A stretch of DNA of 64,000 nucleotides from Psychrobacillus sp032154225 (GCF_032154225.1 NZ_JALDYF010000017.1:1-64000); one strand, 5' to 3'. Numbered from the stretch's first letter, positions 43,759 to 53,650 are shown. Program-made: numbers and translations. Notes: generated by a model not told the origin, from the sequence alone.

Positions 43759-44472
43759 CGTGTACCCCCTCTTGCTAAATGAAGGGATTAAACCCTCACT
43801 TCTTTAGTTTATAATTAAATTTCCATAAAACCCAAAAACAACCTGATAGAATAAGAGTATTCTACCAGGTTGTTTTTATCAAGTTTTATTGAAGCTTTGA
43901 AATAAAGCTTCATCACAACTATCTCAAAACCCATATTCTACGATAAATAAAAAGAATTGGTCCGAGATTTTTCCTATACAACTTGTCCAGTTACATTATA
44001 GTTGGTAACCACATGTTTCTCGTACTATTGTGGTTTTAACTTTATAATACGAAGTAATTTTATATTGATGATTAATTATTTCGGAAAGTGAATAATCAAA
44101 TATGTCACCTGTTTGATGAGTAAGAAAGATATGTTGTTAAAAAATCGCGCCCGTTTGCAGTATAAAGTTCCTGAAAGTGAAGCCCCAACACATCAATAAT
44201 TATCCAGCATTAAGCCTATTGAGATTTCAGTTCAATCTGAGCACGACTAAAGAATTTCTCTAATGAAATGTGTACAAACGTTCCTTCCTTTTTATCTAAT
44301 ATATAAAAACGTCTATTTTATGTGCAACTAGAATAAAATGGTTATTTCCAGACAACTAAAAACTTTCATATGTGTAAGGCTACTGAAACTTATTCCGATG
44401 GTATGAAGATGAGAATTTGATATCATTTATCAAGTATTAAAAAAACAAATAAAAAGAAAATGGAGGAAAATC
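43759..44472. other. Intergenic region with duplicated flank
   Basis: The first ~125 bases duplicate the flank of the DUF418 pseudogene (GAAGGGATTAAACCCTCACT, and a hairpin AAAACAACCTG...CAGGTTGTTTT at 43834-43879). A ~30-bp segment at 43927-43957 (AAACCCATATTCTACGATAA) recurs near 54342. The rest to 44472 shows no coding or structural signal that I recognise. Confidence 0.5.
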
Positions 44473-44685
44473 ATGAAGAAACACATATTGGCTGTGACAT
44501 CTGTAATTATAGGTTTACTTTGTTTGATCATTTCTAATATTATTGGAGCAAAAGTTGAACCAGATGGCACTTTGACAGAACCATTCTTTTTACTGCCCAT
44601 TGGTTATCTATTCATTTTTAGTGGTTTTATTTTATTAATAACAAGCATTATCAAAAAATCAATAAGAACCGTAAATCCGAATTAA
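44473..44685 (+). CDS. Small two-helix membrane protein
   Basis: 70 residues, ATG behind ATGGAGGAAAATC. Two hydrophobic helices (about 5-24 and 40-61) joined by a short outer loop (AKVEPDGTLTEPF), with a basic C-terminal tail. This layout is common among small Bacillales membrane proteins of unknown role. A hairpin terminator follows. Confidence 0.65.
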   Translation: MKKHILAVTSVIIGLLCLIISNIIGAKVEPDGTLTEPFFLLPIGYLFIFSGFILLITSIIKKSIRTVNPN

Positions 44686-44697
44686 AAGGTAAGATAG

Positions 44698-44730
44698 TAA
44701 GCGACCAACTCTTGAGAAGGTCGCTTTACT
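44698..44730 (+). terminator. Terminator after small membrane protein gene
   Basis: AAGCGACC AACTCTTGAGAA GGTCGCTT, then TACTACC; moderate. Confidence 0.6.
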
Positions 44731-44925
44731 ACCTTAGACTAAAATACCTCACTGCTTCAACAGAAAAGGCGTAATTTCATGAGATTCTGCGAAGGGATCT
44801 CACAACTATAAAATCCCCTTTTAAATGTAAATTTAAACTAGTAATATTTTCTTCGCAAATGTCGTAAATTATATTATATTTCACTTTAATTCCCCTAATT
44901 TCCTAGCAAGTGACAATAATGCACT

Positions 44926-45215
44926 CTACACATAGTACCAAATTACTTCTCTAAATGGATTCTTACTGTCCATAATTCCAAGAGCGATTGCTTCTTGACG
45001 AGCTTTTCCTATTTCAATTGCAAGACTAGCCGACCCTACATAAAAAGATAAATTTTAAATAATCTCTCTCTGTAACCCCCTCTCTTTCTTGCTTCTATAT
45101 TCGACTGAATATTTACCACATCTTCTCTGTACAAATCTCCACTGATTTATCTTTTGCTTATCATAAATGTATAGCCTAATCCACATAATCCTAGAAACAG
45201 AAACCATCGTGAGGG
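44926..45215 (-). pseudogene. Possible remnant of a small membrane-protein gene
   Basis: On the minus strand, RWFLFLGLCGLGYTFMISKR (a membrane helix), then after a stop and frame change GDLYREDVVNIQSNIEARKR, then after another shift SLAIEIGKARQEAIALGIMD followed by SKNPFREVIWYYV and a stop. The pieces are collinear and protein-like but interrupted at least twice. The rest of 44731-45387 shows nothing else. Confidence 0.4.
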
Positions 45216-45387
45216 CGGTAAAGTGTCTTAAATATAAGTTGTTGTTTATTGGTTATTTATACAATTTAGTCTCTTGACGATCGTACCTTTTCATTAAGTA
45301 TGGACTATTTGAATACGCCAAAGCCTTCGTTAATTTATCTTTAATTGCGAGTTTACCCTAAAACTGTACCCACAATGGGTCTGCAGT

Positions 45388-46521
45388 TCAAGTTTGAACT
45401 TTTTCATCATTATATATATTATTTTTTTCCGAATTTTTGATTTTACGTAATTTCGCAATAAAAAGTAATAGTAAGGGCAGAAAAATTGCAAATACTGATA
45501 TATACAATGGCCAAGTCTCCTGATTGTATTTATCTGAGTGCACTATATTAGGATGGACAATTTGAGAAAGTGCACTTGTAATCATCCCTAGAGGTAGAAT
45601 TAACGGCCTGTGATCTTTGATTTTAAATATTTGTCCTAAAGCCTTTACAGTTGCGTAAAAATAAATAAATGCTCTTACAAAAATTGTGACCATCCACATA
45701 AAAGCCATAATAATTTCAATGCGTTGCAAGAAATCACCAATTGAAATTCCTTGAGCTAAAGTATAAGTAGGGAAAATTCTTAATGAAGTACTCGTTACTC
45801 CTAATACTAAAATAGATAATGCAATAATAATAGTTATAATTAATCCTCCTACTAGTGTGCCAATATATAATCCTTTTTGACCTGATTTAAGCACATTTAT
45901 AGCAGATGGAAAAATCATTAATAATACAACTAATGGAAATGAAAATAAACCCATGAAATGTATAACGCTGTATAGAAATGGTTGTGTTGAGACTTCTAGG
46001 ACTGGTTGTATATGTTTAATATCTATTTGTGGAGATACAAATAAGACAAAGATAATAAATATTAACAAAAAAACAGGAAATAGTATCTCTAATGTACGCG
46101 CAAAAACCTCTAGTCCTAAATATGTTGCAAAAAGGATAACAAGGTTAAACAATACTGCGAATACAACTGAAGGCGTCTCTGGCATTACTTCTGTCTGTAG
46201 AAAATTACCAATAAAATATAGTAATTCCCCTGACGATAGCAATGTTAAGATCACAAATCCAATAGAAGCAAGTTTACCTATAAAACTCCCTAAGATTTTT
46301 TCTGTAACCTCTACAAAAGACAATGTAGACATCTTTTTCCCTAAAGTGATAAATAACTTTATTAATAGTAAGCTTAATAGCATACCTATAATAGCTACTA
46401 TCCAGGCATCCTGTTTTACTTCTAGTGCTATGCTTGCTGGAATAATTAAGATACCTGTCCCTACAGTATAAAGAATTACAATTATTGTGAATTGACGTGA
46501 ACTTATTAATTCTTTTTCCAT
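45388..46521 (-). CDS. GerB-type germinant receptor subunit (permease fold)
   Basis: 377 residues with ten membrane helices; SSRQFTIIVILYTVGTGILIIPASIA and the following helices match the GerAB/GerKB branch of the APC superfamily. This subunit binds the germinant in GerA-type receptors of the spore inner membrane. It is the last gene of the operon A-C-D-B. The start ATG 46521 follows an AGGATG site, 24 bp after the D gene. Confidence 0.88.
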   Translation of the reverse strand: MEKELISSRQFTIIVILYTVGTGILIIPASIALEVKQDAWIVAIIGMLLSLLLIKLFITLGKKMSTLSFVEVTEKILGSFIGKLASIGFVILTLLSSGELLYFIGNFLQTEVMPETPSVVFAVLFNLVILFATYLGLEVFARTLEILFPVFLLIFIIFVLFVSPQIDIKHIQPVLEVSTQPFLYSVIHFMGLFSFPLVVLLMIFPSAINVLKSGQKGLYIGTLVGGLIITIIIALSILVLGVTSTSLRIFPTYTLAQGISIGDFLQRIEIIMAFMWMVTIFVRAFIYFYATVKALGQIFKIKDHRPLILPLGMITSALSQIVHPNIVHSDKYNQETWPLYISVFAIFLPLLLLFIAKLRKIKNSEKNNIYNDEKVQT

Positions 46522-46545
46522 ATTTCATCCTCTTTTTGGAGTTTT

Positions 46546-46785
46546 TTATTTCAATAATGTTGTTTTTAAAAAGTCACTAACTGGTTGAAAAATATACATT
46601 ATTGCATCCAACGGGCTAACAATAAGAGCATCTAAACCTACAGCAATGTTTAAAGATATCCCAAATACTAATACAATCGAAAACGTCCAAATTAGTTTAG
46701 TGCCCCCTTGCTTTAATTTTGGTAGTTCTATTAAAACTATTAAAAATGCAATAATTAATACACATAAAGTGATGAACATTTTCAA
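46546..46785 (-). CDS. Small D subunit of germinant receptor operon
   Basis: 79 residues, two membrane helices (about 2-20 and 30-52), then a short amphipathic tail (PLDAIMYIFQPVSDFLKTTL). Small two-span D proteins are encoded in some ger operons of Bacillus and modulate receptor activity. It begins one base after the C-subunit stop, so it is translationally coupled. Confidence 0.78.
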   Translation of the reverse strand: MKMFITLCVLIIAFLIVLIELPKLKQGGTKLIWTFSIVLVFGISLNIAVGLDALIVSPLDAIMYIFQPVSDFLKTTLLK

Positions 46786-46786
46786 A

Positions 46787-47974
46787 TTACTCCCTTAATT
46801 TTGAGTTTTGCAAAGTTCCTAATCCCTGTGTTTTTACATTAACCTTAACATTTACCTCTATTTCAGGATAAATGGTTTCCCAAGCACCCTTTATTTCCTT
46901 CCACTCTTTAGGATCAGCTCGGTGGATTGCTTCACCGAAACCAAGTACATCTGCTTTGTAATTTTTTTGAATTGTATTCAGCACCTGTTTTATATTCTTT
47001 TCAATTAATTCTTCCGTCTGATTATCAATCCATTCAATAGTCTTTGTTTCGGTTAAATCAATATCACATTTGACCTCAGCAACATTTTGAACAACATCAA
47101 TGCTAACATTTATGATAGGTTTGCCGTCGTTTGTAAGTCCTTTTATTTTAGTTTTTGACTGAGTTACTTCCGTAGACAACTGGCCTTCTGATGGACATGA
47201 GATAATTTCAATTGTAGATTTAATTTTATTGTTTAGATAATTAAAACTTTTACTTTCATATTCATTGAGATAGCCTAATAGTTTGTCTTCTTGAAAAATA
47301 GCTAGCCCAGTAAACTTTAATATTACTGGGGTTTCTATTCTTTCAACGTTTGTCGGATCAATCCCTAATCTTTTATCTCCGTTAATTTCTATTGCTGATA
47401 GAACATAATACTGGCCTTTAGCACTTAACTTTGTAAGTAATTCTTCAATACCAACTTCTAAAGTGGAACCCCACGCTTCTTGCATAGCTTTTAAAGAATT
47501 CAACATTTTATTTGCAGGAATTTTTTCTATAGGAGTTAATACATTTAATACATCTTTTGCAGTTGCTTGCTGAGATACGATAAAAGTAAAATCATTACGT
47601 ATCTCTTGATCTCTTGCTAGAAAATCAACGGTATCTTTTAATCCGTTACTTGCCAATTCTTCTCCAATAACAATCAGTTGTAAATGTGCAAAATATAGCT
47701 TTCTTGGAGATGATGCTAATATTTTTCTAACAGCTTCAAAAACGGTTTTTCCTTTAGCATGATAAGTGACAACTGGTGCTTGTCCATCTGCAGATTGTTT
47801 GGACGAAATTTGACTAGGATTAATTACTTGTACAGAAATGGCGTATTCACCATCAATTAAGTCTATACCTAGTGCTGCAACAAGCGCTAATTCATTTAAC
47901 TCCCGTTTACTCCAACATCCGCTTAAAATTTGAATCAAAAAGATGATTAAAATAACAGTTATTATTTTTTTCAT
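46787..47974 (-). CDS. GerC-type germinant receptor lipoprotein
   Basis: 395 residues with signal peptide and lipobox (LIQILSGCW, lipidated Cys about 20), then SKRELNELALVAALGIDL, the typical Ger(x)C start. Three-domain Ger(x)C lipoprotein on the outer face of the spore inner membrane. In the operon it lies 22 bp after the A gene. Confidence 0.9.
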   Translation of the reverse strand: MKKIITVILIIFLIQILSGCWSKRELNELALVAALGIDLIDGEYAISVQVINPSQISSKQSADGQAPVVTYHAKGKTVFEAVRKILASSPRKLYFAHLQLIVIGEELASNGLKDTVDFLARDQEIRNDFTFIVSQQATAKDVLNVLTPIEKIPANKMLNSLKAMQEAWGSTLEVGIEELLTKLSAKGQYYVLSAIEINGDKRLGIDPTNVERIETPVILKFTGLAIFQEDKLLGYLNEYESKSFNYLNNKIKSTIEIISCPSEGQLSTEVTQSKTKIKGLTNDGKPIINVSIDVVQNVAEVKCDIDLTETKTIEWIDNQTEELIEKNIKQVLNTIQKNYKADVLGFGEAIHRADPKEWKEIKGAWETIYPEIEVNVKVNVKTQGLGTLQNSKLRE

Positions 47975-47996
47975 ATAGATACCTCATTTTTAACAG

Positions 47997-49547
47997 TTAT
48001 TGAGCATGTCTTTTTTTATTTGTTAAATGTTTTTGTCCTCTCACATTATTTATTTGACTGATTAATCGTGGACGAGTTAACAAAGATCCACGAGGAAATA
48101 AAAGGAGCGCATCTTTTTGATCCTCTGGAATTAACGGTGCGAAAGGACTCATATAAGGGACGCCAAAGGAGCGCAAACTACATAAATGCAGGACAAGAAA
48201 CATTAGTCCTATAAATACACCAAATAAACCAAACATAGCAGCTAATATCATTAGTGGAAATCGTAAAATACGTATTGAATTAGATAAACCATATGCCGGA
48301 AAAAGAAAGCTACAAATTGCTGTTAGTGCTACAATAATGACCATTGCTGCTGAAACAATACCTGCTTCGACAGCAGCCTGCCCAACTATCAATGTACCTA
48401 CAATTGAAATGGCTGGCCCAATCATTCTTGGCATCCGAAGTCCAGCTTCTCTTAGCACCTCAAATGCAACCTCCATAATCAGTGCCTCAATAAATGCTGG
48501 AAATGGTACACCTTCACGCTGTGCATAAATACTAATGAGTAGCGCTGTTGGTATCATCTCATGATGAAAAGTTGTGAGTGAAATATAGAGAGCAGGTGCA
48601 ACTAAAGCAAGGCTTATCCCTAAAAACCTAATGATGCGAATAAACGAACTGACAATAGCATTTTGGTAGTAATCTTCTGCAGATTGCAAAAAAGAAGTAA
48701 ATAGTGCAGGGACAATTAAAACAAAAGGGGTACCATCTACTAAAATAGCGATTTTGCCTTCTAATAATTCTCCTGCAATAACATCAGGACGTTCTGAATT
48801 ATAAACTGTAGGGAATAATGAAAATCCTGTGTCTTGAATCATTTGCTCGATGTAGCCACTTTCCAAAATGCCATCAATGTCAATGAGATCTAATCGATCA
48901 AATACTTCTTGAACAATCTTCTCATTTGCTATGCCATTGATATACATAACTGCTATATCTGTTTGTGTCACTTCACCAACTATTCGCGACTTTACCCAAA
49001 GATTTGGACTTTTAATCTTACGTCGAATTAAAGCAGTATTGGTACGCAAAGTCTCCGTAAAAGATTCCCTTGGTCCTCTAATAACAGATTCCGTTGCAGG
49101 TTCTGTAATTGCTCTGTCTTTAGAACTTTTTGTACTTGTGGCAATTCCTTTTGCTAGGCCATCTAGCAATATTATGGTATCCCCGTTTAAAACAGCACTA
49201 TACAAGGAGGTGAAATCTCCTATATCTTTAACATGACCAACCGTTAGACAGTAATCTTTTAAATATTGATTTATTTCAAATATTGTCGTTTCAGGTGTCT
49301 CCTTTAAGTCTGATATAAGAGGTTCTACGATAAAGTCTGAAATGGCCGTACTATCTGCTAAACCGTCAGTGTGAATAATTGCAATAGACCGTTTCTTTAA
49401 CTTTCCAATTAAAGTCTCCCGTATAATAATGTCATTACTGTTTCCAAAAGCTTCTTTTATGGTAATAAGACTTTTTGACAGTGATGTGTTTAGAAGTATT
49501 TTTTGAACATCCTGCTGAGGTGTATTATTACTCTCTAAATCATTCAC
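47997..49547 (-). CDS. GerA-type germinant receptor subunit A
   Basis: 516 residues. A cytoplasmic N-terminal domain (about 1-290) carries KKRSIAIIHTDGLADSTAIS and ILLDGLAKGIATSTKSSKDRAITEP...VIRGPRESFTETLRTN. It is followed by five or so membrane helices and the conserved C-terminal region PYMSPFAPLIPEDQKDALLLFPRGSLLTRPR. GerA subunits oligomerise into the germinant-gated ion channel. First gene of the ger operon; a forespore (SigG) promoter is expected upstream but I could not assign it confidently. Confidence 0.92.
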   Translation of the reverse strand: MNDLESNNTPQQDVQKILLNTSLSKSLITIKEAFGNSNDIIIRETLIGKLKKRSIAIIHTDGLADSTAISDFIVEPLISDLKETPETTIFEINQYLKDYCLTVGHVKDIGDFTSLYSAVLNGDTIILLDGLAKGIATSTKSSKDRAITEPATESVIRGPRESFTETLRTNTALIRRKIKSPNLWVKSRIVGEVTQTDIAVMYINGIANEKIVQEVFDRLDLIDIDGILESGYIEQMIQDTGFSLFPTVYNSERPDVIAGELLEGKIAILVDGTPFVLIVPALFTSFLQSAEDYYQNAIVSSFIRIIRFLGISLALVAPALYISLTTFHHEMIPTALLISIYAQREGVPFPAFIEALIMEVAFEVLREAGLRMPRMIGPAISIVGTLIVGQAAVEAGIVSAAMVIIVALTAICSFLFPAYGLSNSIRILRFPLMILAAMFGLFGVFIGLMFLVLHLCSLRSFGVPYMSPFAPLIPEDQKDALLLFPRGSLLTRPRLISQINNVRGQKHLTNKKRHAQ

Positions 49548-49854
49548 TCTAGTTTCCTCCTCCGTAAGTTTCTTAAACTATTAAGAGGATGTACAATTAT
49601 ATAAGAAACTAAACATAATATTTATTTAAGAGGAAAAAGTCTTTCATTATATTGATAGTATTGCAAGAAGGACTGTTAAAACTGAATAAAATATTTCAGA
49701 TATATTCAAGAATGGTTATTTGTAGAGGCTGTTTGGGGATTAGATAAATAAAAATTTACTAATTATAAGTAGTCGTTCAATAAGTTCGACGTGAGATTGA
49801 GGTTATTTAGATCACACGTGAATAATTCAAGTTTATAATTAATTCATGGAAAAG

Positions 49855-49887
49855 AAACAGGTGTCTTCCAATTGAAGATGCCTGTTT
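49855..49887. terminator. Hairpin, possible terminator
   Basis: AAACAGGTGTCTTC and GAAGATGCCTGTTT pair with one mismatch; the T run is weak. Confidence 0.45.
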
Positions 49888-49984
49888 AACGTGTTAAAGT
49901 ACGTGATATTTAATGATTAAACTACTGATTTTGAAACAAGCAGAAAATGAAACCAAATATTTTTTGAAATAGGATTGACTTTTC

Positions 49985-50032
49985 ATTCTGCAAATGTAGA
50001 ATGAAAATATATAAATTCTACAAATGTAGAAT
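49985..50032. promoter_or_regulatory. Two tandem BlaI/MecI-type operators
   Basis: ATTCTGCAAATGTAGAAT (49985-50002) and ATTCTACAAATGTAGAAT (50015-50032) are dyads with the TACA...TGTA core of BlaI/MecI operators. Their centres are 30 bp apart, about three helix turns. A TTGACT hexamer directly precedes the first. They lie just upstream of the BlaI-like gene and should mediate autoregulation. Confidence 0.8.
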
Positions 50033-50047
50033 GAAAGGAGGAACACG

Positions 50048-50431
50048 ATGAAAAGATTACCAGATTCAGAGTTGGAAATCATGTTAATTATTTGGGAGGC
50101 AAATGAGGGGGTAACACGCAGCTATATCCAAGAGCAACTAGAAGGATCCAAAGTCCTTGCACCTACAACGATTCTTTCATTTCTTTCAAGATTAACAACG
50201 AAAGGGTTTTTGAGGATTGAAAAAGAGGGGAAAACCAATCTTTACTACCACCTTGTCAGTCAAGAAAACTATGCAAACAAGGAAAGTAAGAAGATCTTGG
50301 AGAGATTCTTTGGGAATTCCGTGAAAGATTTTGTTGTTCAATTGAATGATAGTAAGGCTGTAGATGAAGAAGAAATTCAAGAATTAAGAGAGTTTCTAGA
50401 CAGCTTATCCACGGAGAATCAAAAACAATGA
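50048..50431 (+). CDS. BlaI/MecI-family repressor
   Basis: 127 residues: winged helix KRLPDSELEIMLIIWEANEGVTRSYIQEQLEG...TTILSFLSRLTTKGFLRIEKEGKTNLYYHLVSQENY (about 2-75), then a helical dimerisation part with a possible cleavage region. The BlaI consensus near helix 1 is intact. It overlaps the M56 peptidase gene by 4 bp. Its operators lie at 49985-50032. Confidence 0.9.
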   Translation: MKRLPDSELEIMLIIWEANEGVTRSYIQEQLEGSKVLAPTTILSFLSRLTTKGFLRIEKEGKTNLYYHLVSQENYANKESKKILERFFGNSVKDFVVQLNDSKAVDEEEIQELREFLDSLSTENQKQ

Positions 50432-52041
50432 TTCAAAAAATGTTTGTGAATATGTTGGAGGTATCCATAATTGTCTCAGCTATCATTTTAGCCGTCTGCA
50501 TATTATCACCACTTTTGGATAAAAAGTATATTGCTAAATGGAAGTATATTGTATGGCTCGGAATAACAGTTCGTCTATTAGTTCCGATACCGATTACATT
50601 TCCAGATGCTCCTATACAAATTGACCCTGCACAAGTCATACAAAAGTCCAGTAACTGGCAAGCGAATTTATTCTCAAACCAGCTAATGAATGAGGAATTC
50701 ACAACGGGAAGCGTAGTTGCAAAACAGGATAGTTTCTTTTCAGATCTATCAGTGTTCAACGCAGCAGTTGGAATTTGGCTAGTTGGAACTGTTGTATTTT
50801 CTGTGTACCACTTATTCGGCTATTTTAATTTTACGAGAAACAGTAAACGGTGGTCATTGGCGCGGACTCCAGATCAAGAAAAATTGTTTGCCCAAGTAAA
50901 GGCTGAAATGGGGATACAGAGAAATGTCTCATTACGCCGTTCAAAGATCGTGAAAAGTCCGATGATGTATGGAATTATTCACCCAACAGTAATTATCCCG
51001 CATACTGAGTACTCGGAAACGGATTTATACTTAATTTTAAAGCATGAATTGACACACTATAAACGACACGATATTGAATTAAAATTCGTATTGTTTTTAG
51101 TAAGGTCGTTCTATTGGTTTAATCCGTTTGTACACCTAATGTCAAAGAAATTCAATGAGACCATTGAGCTGATTTGTGACGAGTATGTAATAAGAGGAAA
51201 AGATAGTAGTTATAAAAAAAGATATATGGAAACCATTTTACATTCAGTTGAGCAACAAACAGGTAGATCGAGCATCTTCACATCAAATTATAGTGGGGGG
51301 TTAAAAGTAGTGAAAAAAAGATTTCAGAACATCTCATTTAATGGAAGTAAAAAGAAAGGCATTGTCGCATTGGCAGCATTTACAATTGTTTGCGTAGCAT
51401 CAAGTTCTCTCGTAGTATTCGGAGCTAGTGCAGGGGATGGGAATGCGAAAAAAGTGATTGAAGAAACTCAAACAACTCCTCATAAAGAAGTCATGGACTC
51501 GATGTCCGGAGTAGTTGGAACACAAGTTCCATCAGAAAAAATTGTCGGTGTTCTGGCAGAATCGGAGCGGAATACGAAGTTAGAAAAAATAATTATCGAA
51601 TACTTCGAAATTCCATTGGAATACTTGAAAACGACGAAATACTACTATAACTACGTAGATTTAGATGAGGATGGGAAAGACGAAATCCTTACCGTTGTAA
51701 TGGGACCTTATTCAAGTGGATCTGGAGGAAGTACTGCACTATATGTAACAAAAACTGATAGCGGTGATCTGCTAGTGAACCAGGCACTTACGCTCATTCA
51801 AACTCCAGTTATTATAAGTGATAACGTCACAAACGGATACAAGGAAATCGTAGTGATGAATAGCGGCGGTGGAGCGTCTGGAAACTATATTACGCTTACT
51901 GTAAGCGAAGGAAAGTATAACAGTGTAAATGATGGTACTCCAATCGATGGGTTAGAAGGTATTTCCGGAAAGGCAATCATTAACAATGATATAGCGAAAG
52001 AAATGGAAGAAGGCAAAGCATTGTACCTGCAAGACAAGTAA
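50428..52041 (+). CDS. BlaR1-like M56 membrane metallopeptidase with unusual C-terminal domain
   Basis: 537 residues. Three or four N-terminal helices and a cytoplasmic gluzincin domain with HELTH (206-210) and downstream glutamate in NETIELICDEYVI, as in BlaR1/MecR1, which cleave BlaI. Then a helix (GIVALAAFTIVCVASSSLVVF, about 310-330) leads to an outer domain of about 200 residues. This is not a penicillin-binding sensor: no SxxK/KTG set is seen. It contains YVDLDEDGKDEILTVVMG, an Asp-rich calcium-site-like motif as in FG-GAP/VCBS-type proteins. It probably signals something other than beta-lactams. Confidence 0.82.
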   Translation: MIQKMFVNMLEVSIIVSAIILAVCILSPLLDKKYIAKWKYIVWLGITVRLLVPIPITFPDAPIQIDPAQVIQKSSNWQANLFSNQLMNEEFTTGSVVAKQDSFFSDLSVFNAAVGIWLVGTVVFSVYHLFGYFNFTRNSKRWSLARTPDQEKLFAQVKAEMGIQRNVSLRRSKIVKSPMMYGIIHPTVIIPHTEYSETDLYLILKHELTHYKRHDIELKFVLFLVRSFYWFNPFVHLMSKKFNETIELICDEYVIRGKDSSYKKRYMETILHSVEQQTGRSSIFTSNYSGGLKVVKKRFQNISFNGSKKKGIVALAAFTIVCVASSSLVVFGASAGDGNAKKVIEETQTTPHKEVMDSMSGVVGTQVPSEKIVGVLAESERNTKLEKIIIEYFEIPLEYLKTTKYYYNYVDLDEDGKDEILTVVMGPYSSGSGGSTALYVTKTDSGDLLVNQALTLIQTPVIISDNVTNGYKEIVVMNSGGGASGNYITLTVSEGKYNSVNDGTPIDGLEGISGKAIINNDIAKEMEEGKALYLQDK

Positions 52042-52293
52042 CTATATTGGTGAATTTCATAATTCTCTGCTTGTTACACGAGAAGGTCACATTTGAGCTC
52101 CCTTTGGTTATTTTGAGTCATGTTTTAATATGTGATGCATAATACTTCACTTACTATTTTCTATCAGCAGCAGATATCTGAAACTGTCTGCTGCTGCCCT
52201 TACCCTAACTGAGAGTCACTTTACTTACATAAGAACACTACCTATACTTTCATACTTGACGTTCATACAACATGACAGGAGGATTAGTTTCGC

Positions 52294-53145
52294 ATGAAAA
52301 CACCAAAATTTGAAACTCGGAAAAAAAGAAAAAGATTAAAAATGCGCTATTTAGTCATTCTGTTCGTCTTTCTCTTTGCTGCTGGATTTTTTGTGGGAAA
52401 AACACATTCTGCTTCTGTACCCCCAAGCACGCCTGAACCAACGGAAAAAGGTGATATCCTCATTCCTAAACTCGGGCCACCGATTGCTATAGATCCTGTT
52501 GTAGAAGAACCCATTACAGAAGAGAAGTCGGAAGGAAAGGTCGTCTATTTAACATTCGATGATGGTCCAAGCGAGTTAACCGGCCAATTTCTAGATACCT
52601 TGAGTGAAACTGATGTATTAGCCACGTTCTTTATGCAAGGAAGCAATTTAAAGAAAGAACACCTTCAAGAAAATGTGAAACGGGCTGTAAAAGAAGGCCA
52701 TTACGTCGGTGGCCATAGCATGACGCACAATTTCAAAAGCTTATATAGTGACCGTCAATTCGTCCCCGAGATGAAAGAAACACTTGCCTTGATAAATGAA
52801 ATTACAGGTACGAATCCTCATTTAGTGCGCCCCCCTTATGGATCTGCACCCGGTTTGAAAAACGAGAAAATTCGACATCAACTTGCAGAAGCAGGGATAA
52901 AGGTTTGGGATTGGACCATCGATTCGAATGATTGGAAGCTACCTGGAAATCCTACTCAAATCATCGAAAACATAAATCGTGGTACAACTACCGATCGAGA
53001 AATCGTACTGATGCACGAAAAACCGCAAACCTTGGCGGCACTACCAGAAATCATTCAATTCTACAGGGAGCAAGGATTCGAATTCGCCGTCTATAACGAT
53101 GTACATCACTTTGTTCTCAATTTCCAGAACGACGTTGACCTTTAA
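52294..53145 (+). CDS. Polysaccharide deacetylase (CE4), membrane-anchored
   Basis: 283 residues. An N-terminal helix (about 17-33) is followed by a proline-rich linker and a NodB domain: motif 1 VYLTFDDGPSEL (catalytic Asp and metal Asp), motif 2 GGHSMTHNF (H-x-x-x-H), motif 3 LVRPPYGSAP, motif 4 WDWTIDSNDW, motif 5 VLMHEKPQT. It resembles peptidoglycan GlcNAc or MurNAc deacetylases of Bacilli. GGAGG precedes the ATG. Single gene. Confidence 0.9.
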   Translation: MKTPKFETRKKRKRLKMRYLVILFVFLFAAGFFVGKTHSASVPPSTPEPTEKGDILIPKLGPPIAIDPVVEEPITEEKSEGKVVYLTFDDGPSELTGQFLDTLSETDVLATFFMQGSNLKKEHLQENVKRAVKEGHYVGGHSMTHNFKSLYSDRQFVPEMKETLALINEITGTNPHLVRPPYGSAPGLKNEKIRHQLAEAGIKVWDWTIDSNDWKLPGNPTQIIENINRGTTTDREIVLMHEKPQTLAALPEIIQFYREQGFEFAVYNDVHHFVLNFQNDVDL

Positions 53146-53650
53146 ACGTTTATTGGTTAACCCTTAGTGATTGGACATCCTACTATAAAAGCAGAAGTTT
53201 ACAAATGGAAGCCACTGAAAAAGACCATTCAAATCAAATTAAAATAAGGCGATGTTGATTCACTCTTCAGGCGGACGCTTCTTACCTCAAGTCCAGGAGT
53301 TTTTTATCTTGTACGTTTAAATCACTGGTTACTTTATTAACACCACTTCAAAGAGTATTTTTAGATAGAGACCCCATTTGATTAGCATCTCTAGCAACAA
53401 TGCAATATATGGATTCATTTTCATATGGAATACGGGAAATATCCCAACATGTATGAACCTCCTTTATTAATTAAAATCTTTATTTATCAGAATAATAATA
53501 AAAAGTATTCAAGAGAAAGACACTCTTAAATACGATTTACGCAACTTCCGAAGTTAGTATACACCTTTATTGTTATTTCACAGTTTTTTGTAAGTTTGAA
53601 TAAAGTTTAAGTAAAAATATTGGCCCCCCCCTATTTAGCAGCTAAAGAAA
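53146..53650. other. Intergenic region with degraded pieces
   Basis: No intact gene. A GC-rich fragment at 53253-53282 (GTTGATTCACTCTTCAGGCG on) is an inverse remnant of the dispersed repeat seen at 1-58 and 4115-4235. On the minus strand, 53348-53465 reads WDISRIPYENESIYCIVARD and on to a stop, a possible gene fragment with no start. Confidence 0.4.

Larger units (their letters stand above)
49548..50047. other. Divergent region between ger operon and blaI-like gene
   Basis: No gene in these 500 bases. They contain the ger promoter region, a hairpin at 49855-49887 (AAACAGG..TCTTC/GAAGA..CCTGTTT) that may end an unknown transcript, a TTGACT -35-like hexamer at 49976, and the two BlaI-type operators. 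Confidence 0.5.
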
